From a halophilic archaeon SHRA6 (GTDB lineage: Archaea; Halobacteriota; Halobacteria; Halobacteriales; Haloferacaceae), in the NCBI GenBank assembly GCA_005239175.1, contig SOPS01000004.1, forward strand, positions 372,001 through 436,000: DNA of 64,000 bases. Reading direction: 5' to 3'. Numbering within the stretch: the first letter of the stretch is position 1; each line of letters opens with the position of its first letter. The notes below the pieces were generated by a model. It was not told where the DNA came from, made no database searches, and worked only from the letters and a program-made list of their open reading frames with translations. Positions 52,939 through 61,929 of this stretch are shown here, one piece after another. The position numbers and the translations under genes are program-made.

Positions 52939-53090
52939 AACTGAGATGCTTTCAGATGTGGTGCTGTTGTGCTGTATGGTATCAGATAAGTGGAGTGATG
53001 TTTTCATATGTGGTGCTGTGACCGATTCCGGATGTAGTACTGTGATACTTTCTGATGTGGCGCTGTGAGGATTCCGGATGTGACAATCGT
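52939..53090. repeat. Degenerate tandem repeat in the SBDS-glycerate kinase gap
   Basis: Three diverged copies of a motif GATG(C/T)TTTCAGATGTGGTGCT occur at about 52944, 52998 and 53043, each followed by GCTGTGA and, in the last two, TTCCGGATGT. Unit length is not constant. It lies in the 280 bases between DUF7576-type and glycerate kinase genes, which otherwise hold no gene. Confidence 0.5.
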
Positions 53091-53194
53091 ATCGATCGCG
53101 CCATCAGCGTGCCAGTTTCACCGCACGGATGCCAGCCCTTGTGACAATCAAGAAATAAACAATTCGTGTGAGCACCGTCCCACTGGCGCGCCGA

Positions 53195-54616
53195 TTACTG
53201 TGTTTCAACGAGCACAACCCGAAGATCGTTGACGTTCGTTCCCGTTGGGCCACATCGGTACAGCGCGTCTACAGCGTCGAGCGCGGCGTTGGAACGATGC
53301 TCGCGGAGAGCCGTGATCGCCTCCGATCGATCGATCGCACCCGTGGGTTCATTGCTTTCTGTCGACCCACTAGCACTGACGGTCGCTTCGTCGACGATCG
53401 CACCGGCCGCGTCGGTCGGTCCGTCGATTCCGTCAGTGTCGATCGCGCCCACGGTAATCGGCTGCTCGCCGATTTCGATCGCCGCCGAGAGCGCGAACTC
53501 CTGATTCGGACCACCAGCGGCTCCCGGCGTCGTCTCTTGATCCCTCCCGGTAGTGGAACCAACAGTTACTGTCGTCTCACCGCCAGAGACGATCGCGGCC
53601 GGCGGCTCGATCGGCGCCCCAGTAGCCAGCGACTCTTCGGCGATGCCAACAGCAGTCTTGGCGGCTTCCCGTGCCTCCCCGCGAATCCGCGCAGACAACA
53701 ACAGCGGCTCGTATCCAGCCGTTTCGGCAACCGACGCGGCCGCTCGCATCGCCGTCATCCCATCGGCAATCACGTAGGTCCGAACTCGATCGAAGCAGTT
53801 TGCCCCCGGCTTTGGGGTTTCTGAGTGTGAACCTGTCGCGCCAGCTTCGAGGTGCGATCGGACCACATCAGGGACCGAGAGGTCGTACTGTTCGAGCACA
53901 GCAAGCGCGTCGGCGTATGTCGTCGGATCCGGCGCGAACGGTCCGCTGCCGATCGTCGCAAGGTCGTTGCCCACGACGTCGCTGAGGACGATCGCCCGAA
54001 CCGTGGCCGGCGCGGCTGCCGCAGCGAGTCGCCCGCCTTTGATCGCCGAGAGGTGTTTGCGGACCGCGTTGATCTCGTCGATCGTCGCCCCGCTTTCGAG
54101 CAGCGCTGTCGTCGTCTCGCGCAGCGCCGTCACGGGAATGCCGTCGGCTGGGACGGCCAACACTGCACTCGCTCCGCCAGTCACGACCGCGAGGACGAGC
54201 GTCCGTTCATCGGCTTCGCGGACCCGATCGAGCACCTGCGTTGCGCTCTCGACGCCCGTTTCGGTGGGGAGTGGGTGCCCGCCAGCAAGCACTGTGGTCC
54301 GATCGCACGCGACGGGATCGTCTGTGACGACAATGCCCGCTGCAAGACGGTCGCCGAGGATCGCCTCTACCTCCCGAGCGACCTGTGAGGCAGCGTTGCC
54401 ACCGCCGAGAAGCACGATCTGATCGAACGCAGAGAGGTCGATCGTTTCTGTGTGGCCCCCTGATCGGAGCGACAGTGTGTCGTCGACCTCGGAAATCGAA
54501 AGGTGATCCTCGACGACCTGGTCCGGATGGGCCGCAGCGATCCCCGCAGACAGACAGCGATTGGCGATCGCTCGCCGTTGGTCGCGGGGCGCCTCATCCC
54601 GTGGCGAGTCGCTCAT
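53195..54616 (-). CDS. Glycerate 2-kinase (MOFRL/GckA type)
   Basis: 473 residues from ATG 54616. The N-terminal DUF4147 part carries IVLLGGGNAASQVAREVEAI, LAGGHPLPTETGVES and VVTGGASAVLAVPADG (phosphate and glycerate sites), then NAVRKHLSAIKGGRLAAAAA. The C-terminal MOFRL domain has AIVSGGETTVTVGSTTGRDQ and GAIDTDGIDGPTDAAGAIVD. It phosphorylates glycerate to 2-phosphoglycerate, feeding the lower glycolytic pathway. Residues around 350-375 contain a Thr/Gly loop longer than usual. The CRTAC1 gene follows upstream on the same strand, 46 bases away. Confidence 0.9.
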   Translation of the reverse strand: MSDSPRDEAPRDQRRAIANRCLSAGIAAAHPDQVVEDHLSISEVDDTLSLRSGGHTETIDLSAFDQIVLLGGGNAASQVAREVEAILGDRLAAGIVVTDDPVACDRTTVLAGGHPLPTETGVESATQVLDRVREADERTLVLAVVTGGASAVLAVPADGIPVTALRETTTALLESGATIDEINAVRKHLSAIKGGRLAAAAAPATVRAIVLSDVVGNDLATIGSGPFAPDPTTYADALAVLEQYDLSVPDVVRSHLEAGATGSHSETPKPGANCFDRVRTYVIADGMTAMRAAASVAETAGYEPLLLSARIRGEAREAAKTAVGIAEESLATGAPIEPPAAIVSGGETTVTVGSTTGRDQETTPGAAGGPNQEFALSAAIEIGEQPITVGAIDTDGIDGPTDAAGAIVDEATVSASGSTESNEPTGAIDRSEAITALREHRSNAALDAVDALYRCGPTGTNVNDLRVVLVETQ

Positions 54617-54662
54617 ACTATGGCGTTCATCACAGTACAACAAATACCTCTTGGGCGATCAG

Positions 54663-56036
54663 CTATCTGCCGTGCGGCGAGAGCGGATGATGAACCGTGT
54701 GCTCGGCGCAGGCATCCGGCTCCTCGATCGTCCGTGTCCGTCCATCAGGCCATCGAATCGTCGCTGACAGCGGGGTTCGATCTGTTCCGAGCCCGAAGTG
54801 AGCAACAGGCTCTGACTGGCAGAGATAGCTACTCCCGGCGTCGATCACGCGGCGATCAGTCCCGGCAGTTGTCTCCACCTCGACGAGCGCACCCCGGGCT
54901 GGAGCACCGTACTGTGTGGTTGGCCGTACCCGAAGCCAGCGATTGTCGTTCGGGACCGAAAATAAAGACAGCGGCTGCGCAGAGACCTCTCCATGAACGA
55001 CAAGCAGTTCAAGCGTTCCATCCCCATCGATGTCGGCCACCGTCGCACCAGTCCCGAGCCCGTGGGGCTCAAGGGCGTCGCCCGGATCGATCGGACTGAG
55101 CTGTCGGTTCTCCCACCGAAAGAGGCGGTTTTCCGCACCGATCGCGTTGACGAACAGCTCTTGGCTGCCGTCGTTATCGAAATCGGAAACGACGAGGTTT
55201 CTTACTCGCTCAGAGCCGATCAGTGCCTCCGGTGCGGTTTCGCGGAACCGATCGCCCTCGCGGGCAAATAACCGAGATGGGCCTTCCCAGTTTCCAACTG
55301 CAATGTCGAACCCGCCGCCTGCGTTGTCCAAAAGCGCTGCTCCTCGGGCATTCCCCTCGCCGTCTGTCAGCCCGAATTGTTCGGCGACGTCGACGAAGTG
55401 ACCGCCGTCGTTTTTGAACAGTTTGTTTGGCCCGCGCTCGGCGCCAACGAAGATATCCATCGACTCGGAGACGATCGGCCCAGCAATGACGGATCGGCAG
55501 CCATCGGTGAACCGAACCCCCACAGCTTCAGCCATGTCGGTGAGCTCACCGTCGTCTCCAAGTTCGTAAAACCGTGAGGGGACACCATAGCAGGCGACCA
55601 ACATCCCGTAGCGACCAGTCCCGAATCGATCGACTGCCGCGACCGATCGCCCGGCGTGGAAGTTACCCCGATCGTAGTTCACGTCCAGCCCAAAAACGTC
55701 ACACCACAACTCTCGGTCGTCGTGGGCAATCCGATCGAGAAGCATGTCTCCATTGTCCGTATAGCCCCCGTATGCGTCGGTGTTGTGGACGTAGATCTCC
55801 TCAACACCGTCGGCGTCGACATCGGCGGCTGCGACACCGATAGCCCGTCGGTCGGGATCTGCGAGAATTCCACAGCTCCGATCGCGGATCTTCTGCCCCT
55901 CGAACGTGTACAACCGGTTGGGACACCCAAACCCCGTGACGAACAGCATCGGCCCGTCGGCACCGGGAGTCACCGCGACCCCATAGCCTTTCATCGGCGG
56001 GTTCTCGCCCAACCGTTCGGACCGATCGACGAACAT
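54663..56036 (-). CDS. CRTAC1-type FG-GAP beta-propeller protein
   Basis: 457 residues from ATG 56036; a TTG four codons upstream is less likely. Calcium-loop FG-GAP repeats occur as ADVDADGVEEIYVHNTDAYG, DFDNDGSQELFVNAIGAENR, and DIDGDGTLELLVVHGEV; the C-terminal RWPDGRTRTIEEPDACAEHT belongs to the ASPIC/UnbV domain of CRTAC1 proteins. There is no signal peptide, which is odd since most relatives are secreted. A seven-bladed propeller binding calcium is likely. It is upstream of, and may be cotranscribed with, the glycerate kinase gene. Role unknown. Confidence 0.82.
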   Translation of the reverse strand: MFVDRSERLGENPPMKGYGVAVTPGADGPMLFVTGFGCPNRLYTFEGQKIRDRSCGILADPDRRAIGVAAADVDADGVEEIYVHNTDAYGGYTDNGDMLLDRIAHDDRELWCDVFGLDVNYDRGNFHAGRSVAAVDRFGTGRYGMLVACYGVPSRFYELGDDGELTDMAEAVGVRFTDGCRSVIAGPIVSESMDIFVGAERGPNKLFKNDGGHFVDVAEQFGLTDGEGNARGAALLDNAGGGFDIAVGNWEGPSRLFAREGDRFRETAPEALIGSERVRNLVVSDFDNDGSQELFVNAIGAENRLFRWENRQLSPIDPGDALEPHGLGTGATVADIDGDGTLELLVVHGEVSAQPLSLFSVPNDNRWLRVRPTTQYGAPARGALVEVETTAGTDRRVIDAGSSYLCQSEPVAHFGLGTDRTPLSATIRWPDGRTRTIEEPDACAEHTVHHPLSPHGR

Positions 56037-56159
56037 ACACTCTTTCAAACGGCCACCGTATTTGAACGCACGGATCAGCGTACCTGCTGGTGCTTCAGAC
56101 CGAGAGCTGCAGGCCAGTGCTATCAGACAAATGACGTTATTCGGGCTGAGAGGTGTGCA

Positions 56160-56342
56160 CTACGAGCGCGAAAATCCGAGCGGTTTTTTGCAGTTTTTAC
56201 AGAGGAATAGGTCGTGGTTTTCGAAGAGTGAAATCGAATTATCCTCTGTGGCTTCGATTTCGGATACTTCGCCCTCACGTTCAAGCTCGTCAAGGGATTC
56301 GATCTCTGTCTCACAGTCTGGGCACGACAATGTGTCTGACAT
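56160..56342 (-). CDS. Small zinc-ribbon protein, 60 residues
   Basis: The product has CPDCETEI (Cys7/Cys10) and CKNCKKPLGF (Cys48/Cys51), a two-CxxC zinc ribbon separated by an acidic stretch (EGEVSEIEATEDNSISLFEN). No other domain. It may bind RNA, DNA or a protein. Divergent from the uspA promoter region on the right. Confidence 0.72.
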   Translation of the reverse strand: MSDTLSCPDCETEIESLDELEREGEVSEIEATEDNSISLFENHDLFLCKNCKKPLGFSRS

Positions 56343-56658
56343 ACACTAACATACGCACTGCGAATATATAGTCGTGGTTCGGATGTGCAACCAATACACT
56401 AACCAGATGAGAGTACGGAGTTTACCATGATAGTGCATCGCAACTGCACATACGCCGGAGGGCAGAAATTCCCTGGCCGGCCGAAAATATCATATATCAT
56501 ATTATAATTTTTCACTCATCCGATGGTCGTACAGAGCCAATATCTCTCCAAACAACCGATTTAGCCACGAGTTTGGGGTGTAGATTGTCCCAAAGTGTGA
56601 TAATTCCCGTCACACTTTTTCAGGTAGTTGTACAATATTAGAACGGTCGGTGATATGC
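56343..56658. other. Intergenic regulatory region before uspA, no gene
   Basis: 316 bases without a coding frame. It contains an AT-rich block (AAAATATCATATATCATATT, 56482-56501) and, near the right end, the perfect inverted repeat described separately. No tRNA or structured RNA was recognised. Confidence 0.6.
56592..56618. promoter_or_regulatory. Perfect 9+9 inverted repeat upstream of uspA
   Basis: AAAGTGTGA-TAATTCCCG-TCACACTTT is perfectly symmetric with nine-base arms and a nine-base spacer. It ends about 15 bases before the TATA-like TACAATATTA (56631-56640) and 41 bases before the ATG. Position and symmetry make it a strong candidate operator for a dimeric regulator acting on uspA. Confidence 0.65.
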
Positions 56659-57165
56659 ATGTACGACAAAATCCTCTACCCAACAGACGGGAGTTCGATC
56701 GCAGAATCAGCAATTGAGCACGCTCAAAACCAGGCCAAACAGCATGACGCAACCGTTCACGTGCTGTACGTGATCGATAGCGAACACATGGGGCTCGGGT
56801 TGGCCAGCAATCTTGATCTGGAGGGGGGTCCTGGGATGGTTGGAGCCCCAACAGAGGGTGCGCCGGGAATGGTCGGCAGCCGGCCCACAGGGCGGGACGA
56901 CCTCGAAGACGAGGGTACTGGAATCGTCAATACCGTTGCCGAACAATTCGAGGGCGTCGAAACGCAGACGGCCGTCCGTTTCGGCTCACCCTACGAAACG
57001 ATACTCGAGTACGTAGACGACGCCGGGATCGACATGATCGTGATGAGTACCCACGGCCGATCGGGAATGCAGCGATACATCATCGGAAGTGTGACCGAAA
57101 AAGTCGTCAGATTTGCCGACGTGCCAGTGCTAACCGTTCGTGCAGCCGAGTCCAAGAAAAAATAA
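56659..57165 (+). CDS. uspA: Universal stress protein (UspA family)
   Basis: 168 residues from ATG 56659 (a GTG at 56650 adds three). The Rossmann-like fold begins YDKILYPTDGSSIAESAIEH and ends with the ATP-binding MSTHGRSGMQRYIIGSVTEK (G-x-x-G...GS-V). A glycine-rich insertion (GGPGMVGAPTEGAPGMVGSR, about residues 56-75) with two near-identical PGMVG repeats interrupts the usual loop; it is absent from typical UspA proteins. Members respond to starvation or osmotic stress. The upstream inverted repeat suggests regulated expression. Confidence 0.92.
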   Translation: MYDKILYPTDGSSIAESAIEHAQNQAKQHDATVHVLYVIDSEHMGLGLASNLDLEGGPGMVGAPTEGAPGMVGSRPTGRDDLEDEGTGIVNTVAEQFEGVETQTAVRFGSPYETILEYVDDAGIDMIVMSTHGRSGMQRYIIGSVTEKVVRFADVPVLTVRAAESKKK

Positions 57166-57292
57166 CAGCAGTATGCGCTGGTATTGTTATATTACTTGTA
57201 TTTCAACCGATGCTACTCGCCGATGCACCGCCCCCCTTTCAGAATAATCGCAGATCCCGCAAACGCAAAAACAGAGAGGAGAGCGTCGATCG

Positions 57293-58594
57293 TTATTCGA
57301 CAACCGCCTCTTCGAGCAACTGCAGTGGGTGTTTGATGTCGTAGCCGGTGCCGTGTTCCATCTGCATTGAACAGGTCGGACACTCGGTCATCCCGACATC
57401 GCCGGTCGCGTGTTCCATGTGTTCGAACATCTCTTCGCCGATCTTCATCGAGTTTTCGTACTTCTCTTTCTTCCAGCCGTAGGTTCCAGAGATGCCTGAA
57501 CAGGAGTCACCCACGTCCTCGATGATGACGCCATCGAGATCACGGAATAGCTCGACCGCCTGGCGATCGAGCCCCTGGTTCCGCGCGTGACACGGCGCGT
57601 GGTAGGCGTACGCCTGCTCCTCGACGGATGCGTCTTCGATCGCACTGTGGAGGTCCTCATTGATTCGGAGGTACTCCATCGCCTCGTAGGTATGTGCAGA
57701 GAGGTCTTCGATTCCGTCCATGCTGAAAAGCTCTGGATATTCTTGTTTCAGCGACATTGAACAGGAGGTACAGGAGGCGATCACGTCGTAGCCCTCGTCG
57801 ATGAGCCCCGAGAAGTTCTCGACGGTGATACCCGCCTCGCGTTTCGCATCGTCGAGCATCCCGTTTGCAAACATTGGCGTTCCCGAACAGCCCTGCTTTG
57901 GAACGACGACCTCGTAGCCGAACGACTCGAACACCCGAACCATCGCCTTGCCGACCTCAGGGGTGTTGAAGTTCGAGTAACAGCCGTGGAAGTACGCAAC
58001 GCGCTTGTCCTCCGATCGGACCTTCGGTCCGCCGCGGTTGCTCCACCACTCGCGGAACGTCTCGGTCGCGAATGCTGGGAACTCCCGCTCGGCGGGAAGC
58101 CCAAGGATCCGTTCGTTGATTTCGCGGACGAGTCTGTTGCCCATAATTGCCGAGGAGAGCCGCGGTACCTTGCTGCCGATCTTTGCGAAAAAGCGATAGT
58201 TCGCGAGGATCCGGTTGCGGATGTACTCCTGGGAGAGTTTGTTCATCTCTTCTGAGACGTACTCTCCACGGGCGGTGTTGTGCATCTGACTGAGCGGAAC
58301 GCTCGACGGACAGGCATTGTCACACCGCATACAGTTCGAACACGACATGATCGAGTCGTCAACCGCCTGGTCTTCTTTTCGTTTCAATCGCCACTGCTCT
58401 GGGCCCTGGAACTTCGGTCCTGGGAAGTCCTCGTCGACCTCCGCGACCGGACACGACGTATCACAGGCCGTACACTTGTAGCAGTTATCTGCGCCCGGGC
58501 GCAGATCCATGTCTTCGTTGTTCGGGAAGACCTGAACTGGCTCGAATGACTGTGCCGTTGTATCGAAGTCGCTTGGTGATTCTGCGTCGCTCAT
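57293..58594 (-). CDS. glpC: Anaerobic-type glycerol-3-phosphate dehydrogenase subunit C
   Basis: 433 residues. Two ferredoxin-like clusters: CYKCTACDTSCP (Cys38, 41, 44, 48) and CSNCMRCDNACP (Cys85, 88, 91, 95). Two cysteine-rich CCG domains follow: AYFHGCYSNFNTPEVG with GCSGTPMF and SCTSCSMSLKQEYPEL, then YHAPCHARNQGLDRQA and GDSCSGISGTYGWK. GlpC anchors GlpAB and passes electrons to the quinone pool; there is no obvious membrane helix, so anchoring must be peripheral. It is the last gene of the glpABC operon, three bases after glpB. Confidence 0.95.
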   Translation of the reverse strand: MSDAESPSDFDTTAQSFEPVQVFPNNEDMDLRPGADNCYKCTACDTSCPVAEVDEDFPGPKFQGPEQWRLKRKEDQAVDDSIMSCSNCMRCDNACPSSVPLSQMHNTARGEYVSEEMNKLSQEYIRNRILANYRFFAKIGSKVPRLSSAIMGNRLVREINERILGLPAEREFPAFATETFREWWSNRGGPKVRSEDKRVAYFHGCYSNFNTPEVGKAMVRVFESFGYEVVVPKQGCSGTPMFANGMLDDAKREAGITVENFSGLIDEGYDVIASCTSCSMSLKQEYPELFSMDGIEDLSAHTYEAMEYLRINEDLHSAIEDASVEEQAYAYHAPCHARNQGLDRQAVELFRDLDGVIIEDVGDSCSGISGTYGWKKEKYENSMKIGEEMFEHMEHATGDVGMTECPTCSMQMEHGTGYDIKHPLQLLEEAVVE

Positions 58595-58597
58595 GTA

Positions 58598-59875
58598 TTA
58601 GATCGCCTCCCCAGCCGCAGTGCCAGCTGCATAGCCGGTCGCCAGCGAGACGCCGCTTTTTGATTTCTCTGCCGTTCTGTCGACCCCACCGACGACGCCG
58701 CCGGCTGCTCGAAGGTTCGAAAACTCCGGAACTCCGTCGGCGTCAAGTGGTTTACACGCCTCGTCGATCTGTACGCCGAACTTCGCAAACGGATGTTCGC
58801 CGAAGGCGTCGTCAACGAACCAGTCGTAGCGATCGTCCGGGTGCGGGACGTGACAGTCAAACACTGGTTCGCGAACGCCCTCGCGGTCGGAGTCGATTCC
58901 CTTGCCGACTAAGCCGCCGGTTGCAAGGACTACCTGTTCGGCGCTATAGGGAACCTCTTTGTTCATCTGGTCAACAATGACTGCGTCGATCGCATCGCCG
59001 TCTGCCTCGTACCCAACTGCTGGGTTGCCATCACTCAACCGGACCCCTGCTTCATCGAGGGCGTCGAACAGAATATCTTCGAGCCGCAGACCCGGATAGC
59101 TCGGCGGCCCCATCGGGAGTTCGAACACCGCTGCACCAAGGTGCCGCTCTAGATCAGCGCGCACTGCATCCGCGTGATCGTCGCCGAGCACAGCCGGCAG
59201 CCCAACCCGATCGGCGTCTCCCAGGTGTGGCTTGATCACTTCCGCGAACGCCTCACGAGCGGGCAGCGATCGACCTTCGTAGTCGAGGTCTTTGTTCAAA
59301 TCCAGCGCGTTTGCAATCCGGGTCACCCGCGAGTCAGCGCGATACGATCCGGGGACCTCGATCTCGACACCGTCGACTGAGAAGGGAACGCCAGCAGCGG
59401 CGAGATGATCTGCGACGAGTTCGCCGTCGAAATCCGTCAACGATCGGAAGCCGACAATCAACATCGCGCGATCATCGCTCACAAGACCCGCCGCAGTAGA
59501 GGTTGGGTATCGACTGGTCGGCTTGATCGCACCGCCGCTCGTCGTAAGCAGCGCGTTCGTGTCCGTGTGGCTACCCTCGTAGGCCTCGCCGACTGCCTCG
59601 TCGAAAACGGTGAGACCGCCACGGATCGCCGTTTCCCCGAGGAGCTGGTACGGATGGCCCTCTGGAAGGCTCTCGATCGCAGCGAAGGGATCGCTCACCG
59701 GACCGTCGACGTCTGGTGCGTAGCCGAGCACGTCGATCAACCCGCTGGCCTGTCTGAGCGTGCTCTTTTTGTGGGTGACGAGTCTGACCTGTGCGCCCGT
59801 CTCTGCGGCCGCGAGTGCGGCGGTCGTTCCAGCGATACCGCCACCGATGACCAACACGTCCTCGTGGATCGCCAC
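58598..59875 (-). CDS. glpB: Anaerobic-type glycerol-3-phosphate dehydrogenase subunit B
   Basis: 425 residues. N-terminal FAD-binding DVLVIGGGIAGTTAALAAAE (about 5-24), GAQVRLVTHKKSTLRQASGL, and the C-terminal NLRAAGGVVGGVDRT with SGVSLATGYAAGTAAGEAI close the FAD domain. It starts immediately after the stop of glpA. GlpB completes the GlpABC complex which oxidises glycerol 3-phosphate to dihydroxyacetone phosphate; the haloarchaeal form works aerobically as the main glycerol route. Confidence 0.95.
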   Translation of the reverse strand: MAIHEDVLVIGGGIAGTTAALAAAETGAQVRLVTHKKSTLRQASGLIDVLGYAPDVDGPVSDPFAAIESLPEGHPYQLLGETAIRGGLTVFDEAVGEAYEGSHTDTNALLTTSGGAIKPTSRYPTSTAAGLVSDDRAMLIVGFRSLTDFDGELVADHLAAAGVPFSVDGVEIEVPGSYRADSRVTRIANALDLNKDLDYEGRSLPAREAFAEVIKPHLGDADRVGLPAVLGDDHADAVRADLERHLGAAVFELPMGPPSYPGLRLEDILFDALDEAGVRLSDGNPAVGYEADGDAIDAVIVDQMNKEVPYSAEQVVLATGGLVGKGIDSDREGVREPVFDCHVPHPDDRYDWFVDDAFGEHPFAKFGVQIDEACKPLDADGVPEFSNLRAAGGVVGGVDRTAEKSKSGVSLATGYAAGTAAGEAI

Positions 59876-61630
59876 TTACCGGTCACCTCCGTTCGTGCCG
59901 GGAGAGCTGACGCCGCCGTCAGTTGCAGCCGCACCGGTCGCACCCGATTTGCTGGCGGCGTCGGTTCCGCCATCGAAGGCCGTGAAATCGATCGCATCGC
60001 CGGTCCGCACCGCGTCGTGATCGGCGTTCATCGTCGTCGAGTGGAGACTGTACTTCAACATGGCCTGCGAGAGCTGTTGGCCCCACAGCGCATGTCGTTC
60101 ACCCTTCCAGCGTTCCTGAAACAGCTCGTCGAACGCCGAGTAGGCCGTCTCCTCGTCGTATTTCGGGTACAACTCGTGAGCCATTCGCTGACAGCAGAAT
60201 GCCCCCTGGCAGTTACCCATAGACGCGCGCGTGCGAATGCGAACCGCGTTGAGGTCGGAGCCAGATTGCTCGATCGCGTCCTGGATTTCTGCGCGTGTGA
60301 CCGCTTCACACTCACAGACCACCGGATTCGGCTCACCGGTTTTCAACACCTCGTCAGCCCGCGAGCCGAGTCGCTGGACGCTGCGGCGACCGATCGGCGA
60401 TCGCAGTCCGAACTCGTCCATGTAGTCGCGCAATACAGAGAAATCTTCGCTGCCCGGCAGCGGTTCGTCGGCGGTTCGACATTCGGCATCGATCCCGAAC
60501 TGCTCGCAGACGTGGTCGGTGATCTTTTCGGCCATCATCCGATAGGTCGTAAACTTCCCACCGACGATCGAGGTCATCCCCGAGAGGCCATCGCGCTCCT
60601 CGTGATCCAATAGGAAGAAATCCCGCGTGATGTCGGTTGGGTCATCGGTTCCGGTTCCTGGCGGTTCATACAGCGGTCGGACACCCCAGAACGATCGGAT
60701 CGTTCGGGCGTCTTTCAACATCGGGACGAGCTCTGAGAGGGTGTCGATCATGTGATCGACTTCCCACTGCTCTTCGGGATAGTCCTCGGGATCTTCGACT
60801 TCGATGTCGGTTGTTCCGAGAATACACGTGGTCTCGTGCGGAACGACGATGTCGGCGTCACCCTTCGGCTTACAGCGGTTGACGACCGTGTCGACCTGGC
60901 GGGTGTTCATTATTGTCATGACGCCTTTCGAGGGGCGAACCTCGACGTCAACACCTGCCATCTCGCCGATCTGTCCTGCCCACGCACCCGTCGCGCTCAC
61001 AACATAGTCCGCGTAGATTTTTTCTGTCGTTCCCGGAGTTTTGTGTTCGCGCTTGCCTGGTCCCGAATCGTGTTTGACCTCGATACCGACAACCTGGTCG
61101 TCTTCGACGAGCACGTCGATCACCTCCGCGTGCGTTTCGATACGCGCGCCGTGTTCCTGTGCACTCGCGGCGTTGGCGACACACAGCCGGAATGGATCGA
61201 CCGCGCCGTCGGGAACCTTGATCGCTCGCTTGATGTCAGTCGCGAGGTACGGCTCCATCTCGCGGGCTTCCTCCGCCGAGAGCACTTCTGCGGGAATACC
61301 GCACTCCCGACAGCCTTCAAGTTTCTTCTGGAAGTACTCGTCGTCGTCTTCGGGGCGCTGTACGAACAGCCCACCGGTCATCTCGACGCAGTGGCTGGCG
61401 ATGTCGCGTAACACCCGATTTTCCTCGATACACTCGGTCGCGCTGGCCTGGTCAGACACCGCGTACCGACCTCCACTGTGTAATAACCCGTGCATGCGTC
61501 CGGTCGTCCCGTGGGTGAGGTTACCCTTTTCAACAAGGGTGACCTCAAATCCCCGCATAGCAAGGTCTCGGGTTATTCCACAACCCGTCGACCCGCCGCC
61601 GATCACGAGGACGTGTGGCGTGTCAGTCAT
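59876..61630 (-). CDS. glpA: Anaerobic-type glycerol-3-phosphate dehydrogenase subunit A
   Basis: 584 residues. FAD motif [20 protein letters not shown] (about 6-25), with [22 protein letters not shown]-terminal BFD-like iron-sulfur module holds four Cys ([13 protein letters not shown] at about 437 and [11 protein letters not shown] at about 475). The extreme C-terminus ([20 protein letters not shown]) is a low-complexity tail unusual for the family. It starts the glpABC operon, divergent from glpK with a 299-base shared promoter region that includes a 6+6 inverted repeat. Confidence 0.96.
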   Translation of the reverse strand: MTDTPHVLVIGGGSTGCGITRDLAMRGFEVTLVEKGNLTHGTTGRMHGLLHSGGRYAVSDQASATECIEENRVLRDIASHCVEMTGGLFVQRPEDDDEYFQKKLEGCRECGIPAEVLSAEEAREMEPYLATDIKRAIKVPDGAVDPFRLCVANAASAQEHGARIETHAEVIDVLVEDDQVVGIEVKHDSGPGKREHKTPGTTEKIYADYVVSATGAWAGQIGEMAGVDVEVRPSKGVMTIMNTRQVDTVVNRCKPKGDADIVVPHETTCILGTTDIEVEDPEDYPEEQWEVDHMIDTLSELVPMLKDARTIRSFWGVRPLYEPPGTGTDDPTDITRDFFLLDHEERDGLSGMTSIVGGKFTTYRMMAEKITDHVCEQFGIDAECRTADEPLPGSEDFSVLRDYMDEFGLRSPIGRRSVQRLGSRADEVLKTGEPNPVVCECEAVTRAEIQDAIEQSGSDLNAVRIRTRASMGNCQGAFCCQRMAHELYPKYDEETAYSAFDELFQERWKGERHALWGQQLSQAMLKYSLHSTTMNADHDAVRTGDAIDFTAFDGGTDAASKSGATGAAATDGGVSSPGTNGGDR

Positions 61631-61703
61631 TGGTCCAATTCCACCTTAGTCCCGATACACTTTACTTTATCTGCCGATCGCTACTGCAGGTAAAATTTAG
61701 GTT

Positions 61704-61720
61704 GCGTGAAAGTATCACGC
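61704..61720. promoter_or_regulatory. Inverted repeat between glpA and glpK
   Basis: GCGTGA-AAGTA-TCACGC is a perfect 6+6 inverted repeat in the divergent control region, about 75 bases from the glpA start and 210 from glpK. A TATA-like tract for glpA (TTACTTTAT, 61659-61668, plus-strand reading) lies between it and glpA. A second shorter repeat TCCGG-ACGG-CCGGA (61886-61899) is nearer glpK. Either could be a GlpR-type operator; glpR itself is not in the window. Confidence 0.4.
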
Positions 61721-61929
61721 ACAAAAATTCGGAGCCATCAGTGGAATTCCTCGCAATTTACCAGTAATATTTGCCGTATTGTTGTTCAACTGCGCAATCG
61801 TTATCGGTCAATCATGCAGTAGGAGAAAGTTTTATCATGTTTGTCCATAGTGTTTACTGGTGACGCGGGAGCACCAATAAAGAATTCCGGACGGCCGGAG
61901 CATGCCCGCATCAGAACGGTGATATACGT

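Noticed and set aside
56123-56314. Alternative 63-codon frame overlapping the zinc-ribbon gene
   Set aside because: The zinc-ribbon frame has paired CxxC motifs; the alternative is basic, Ser-rich and lacks any pattern.
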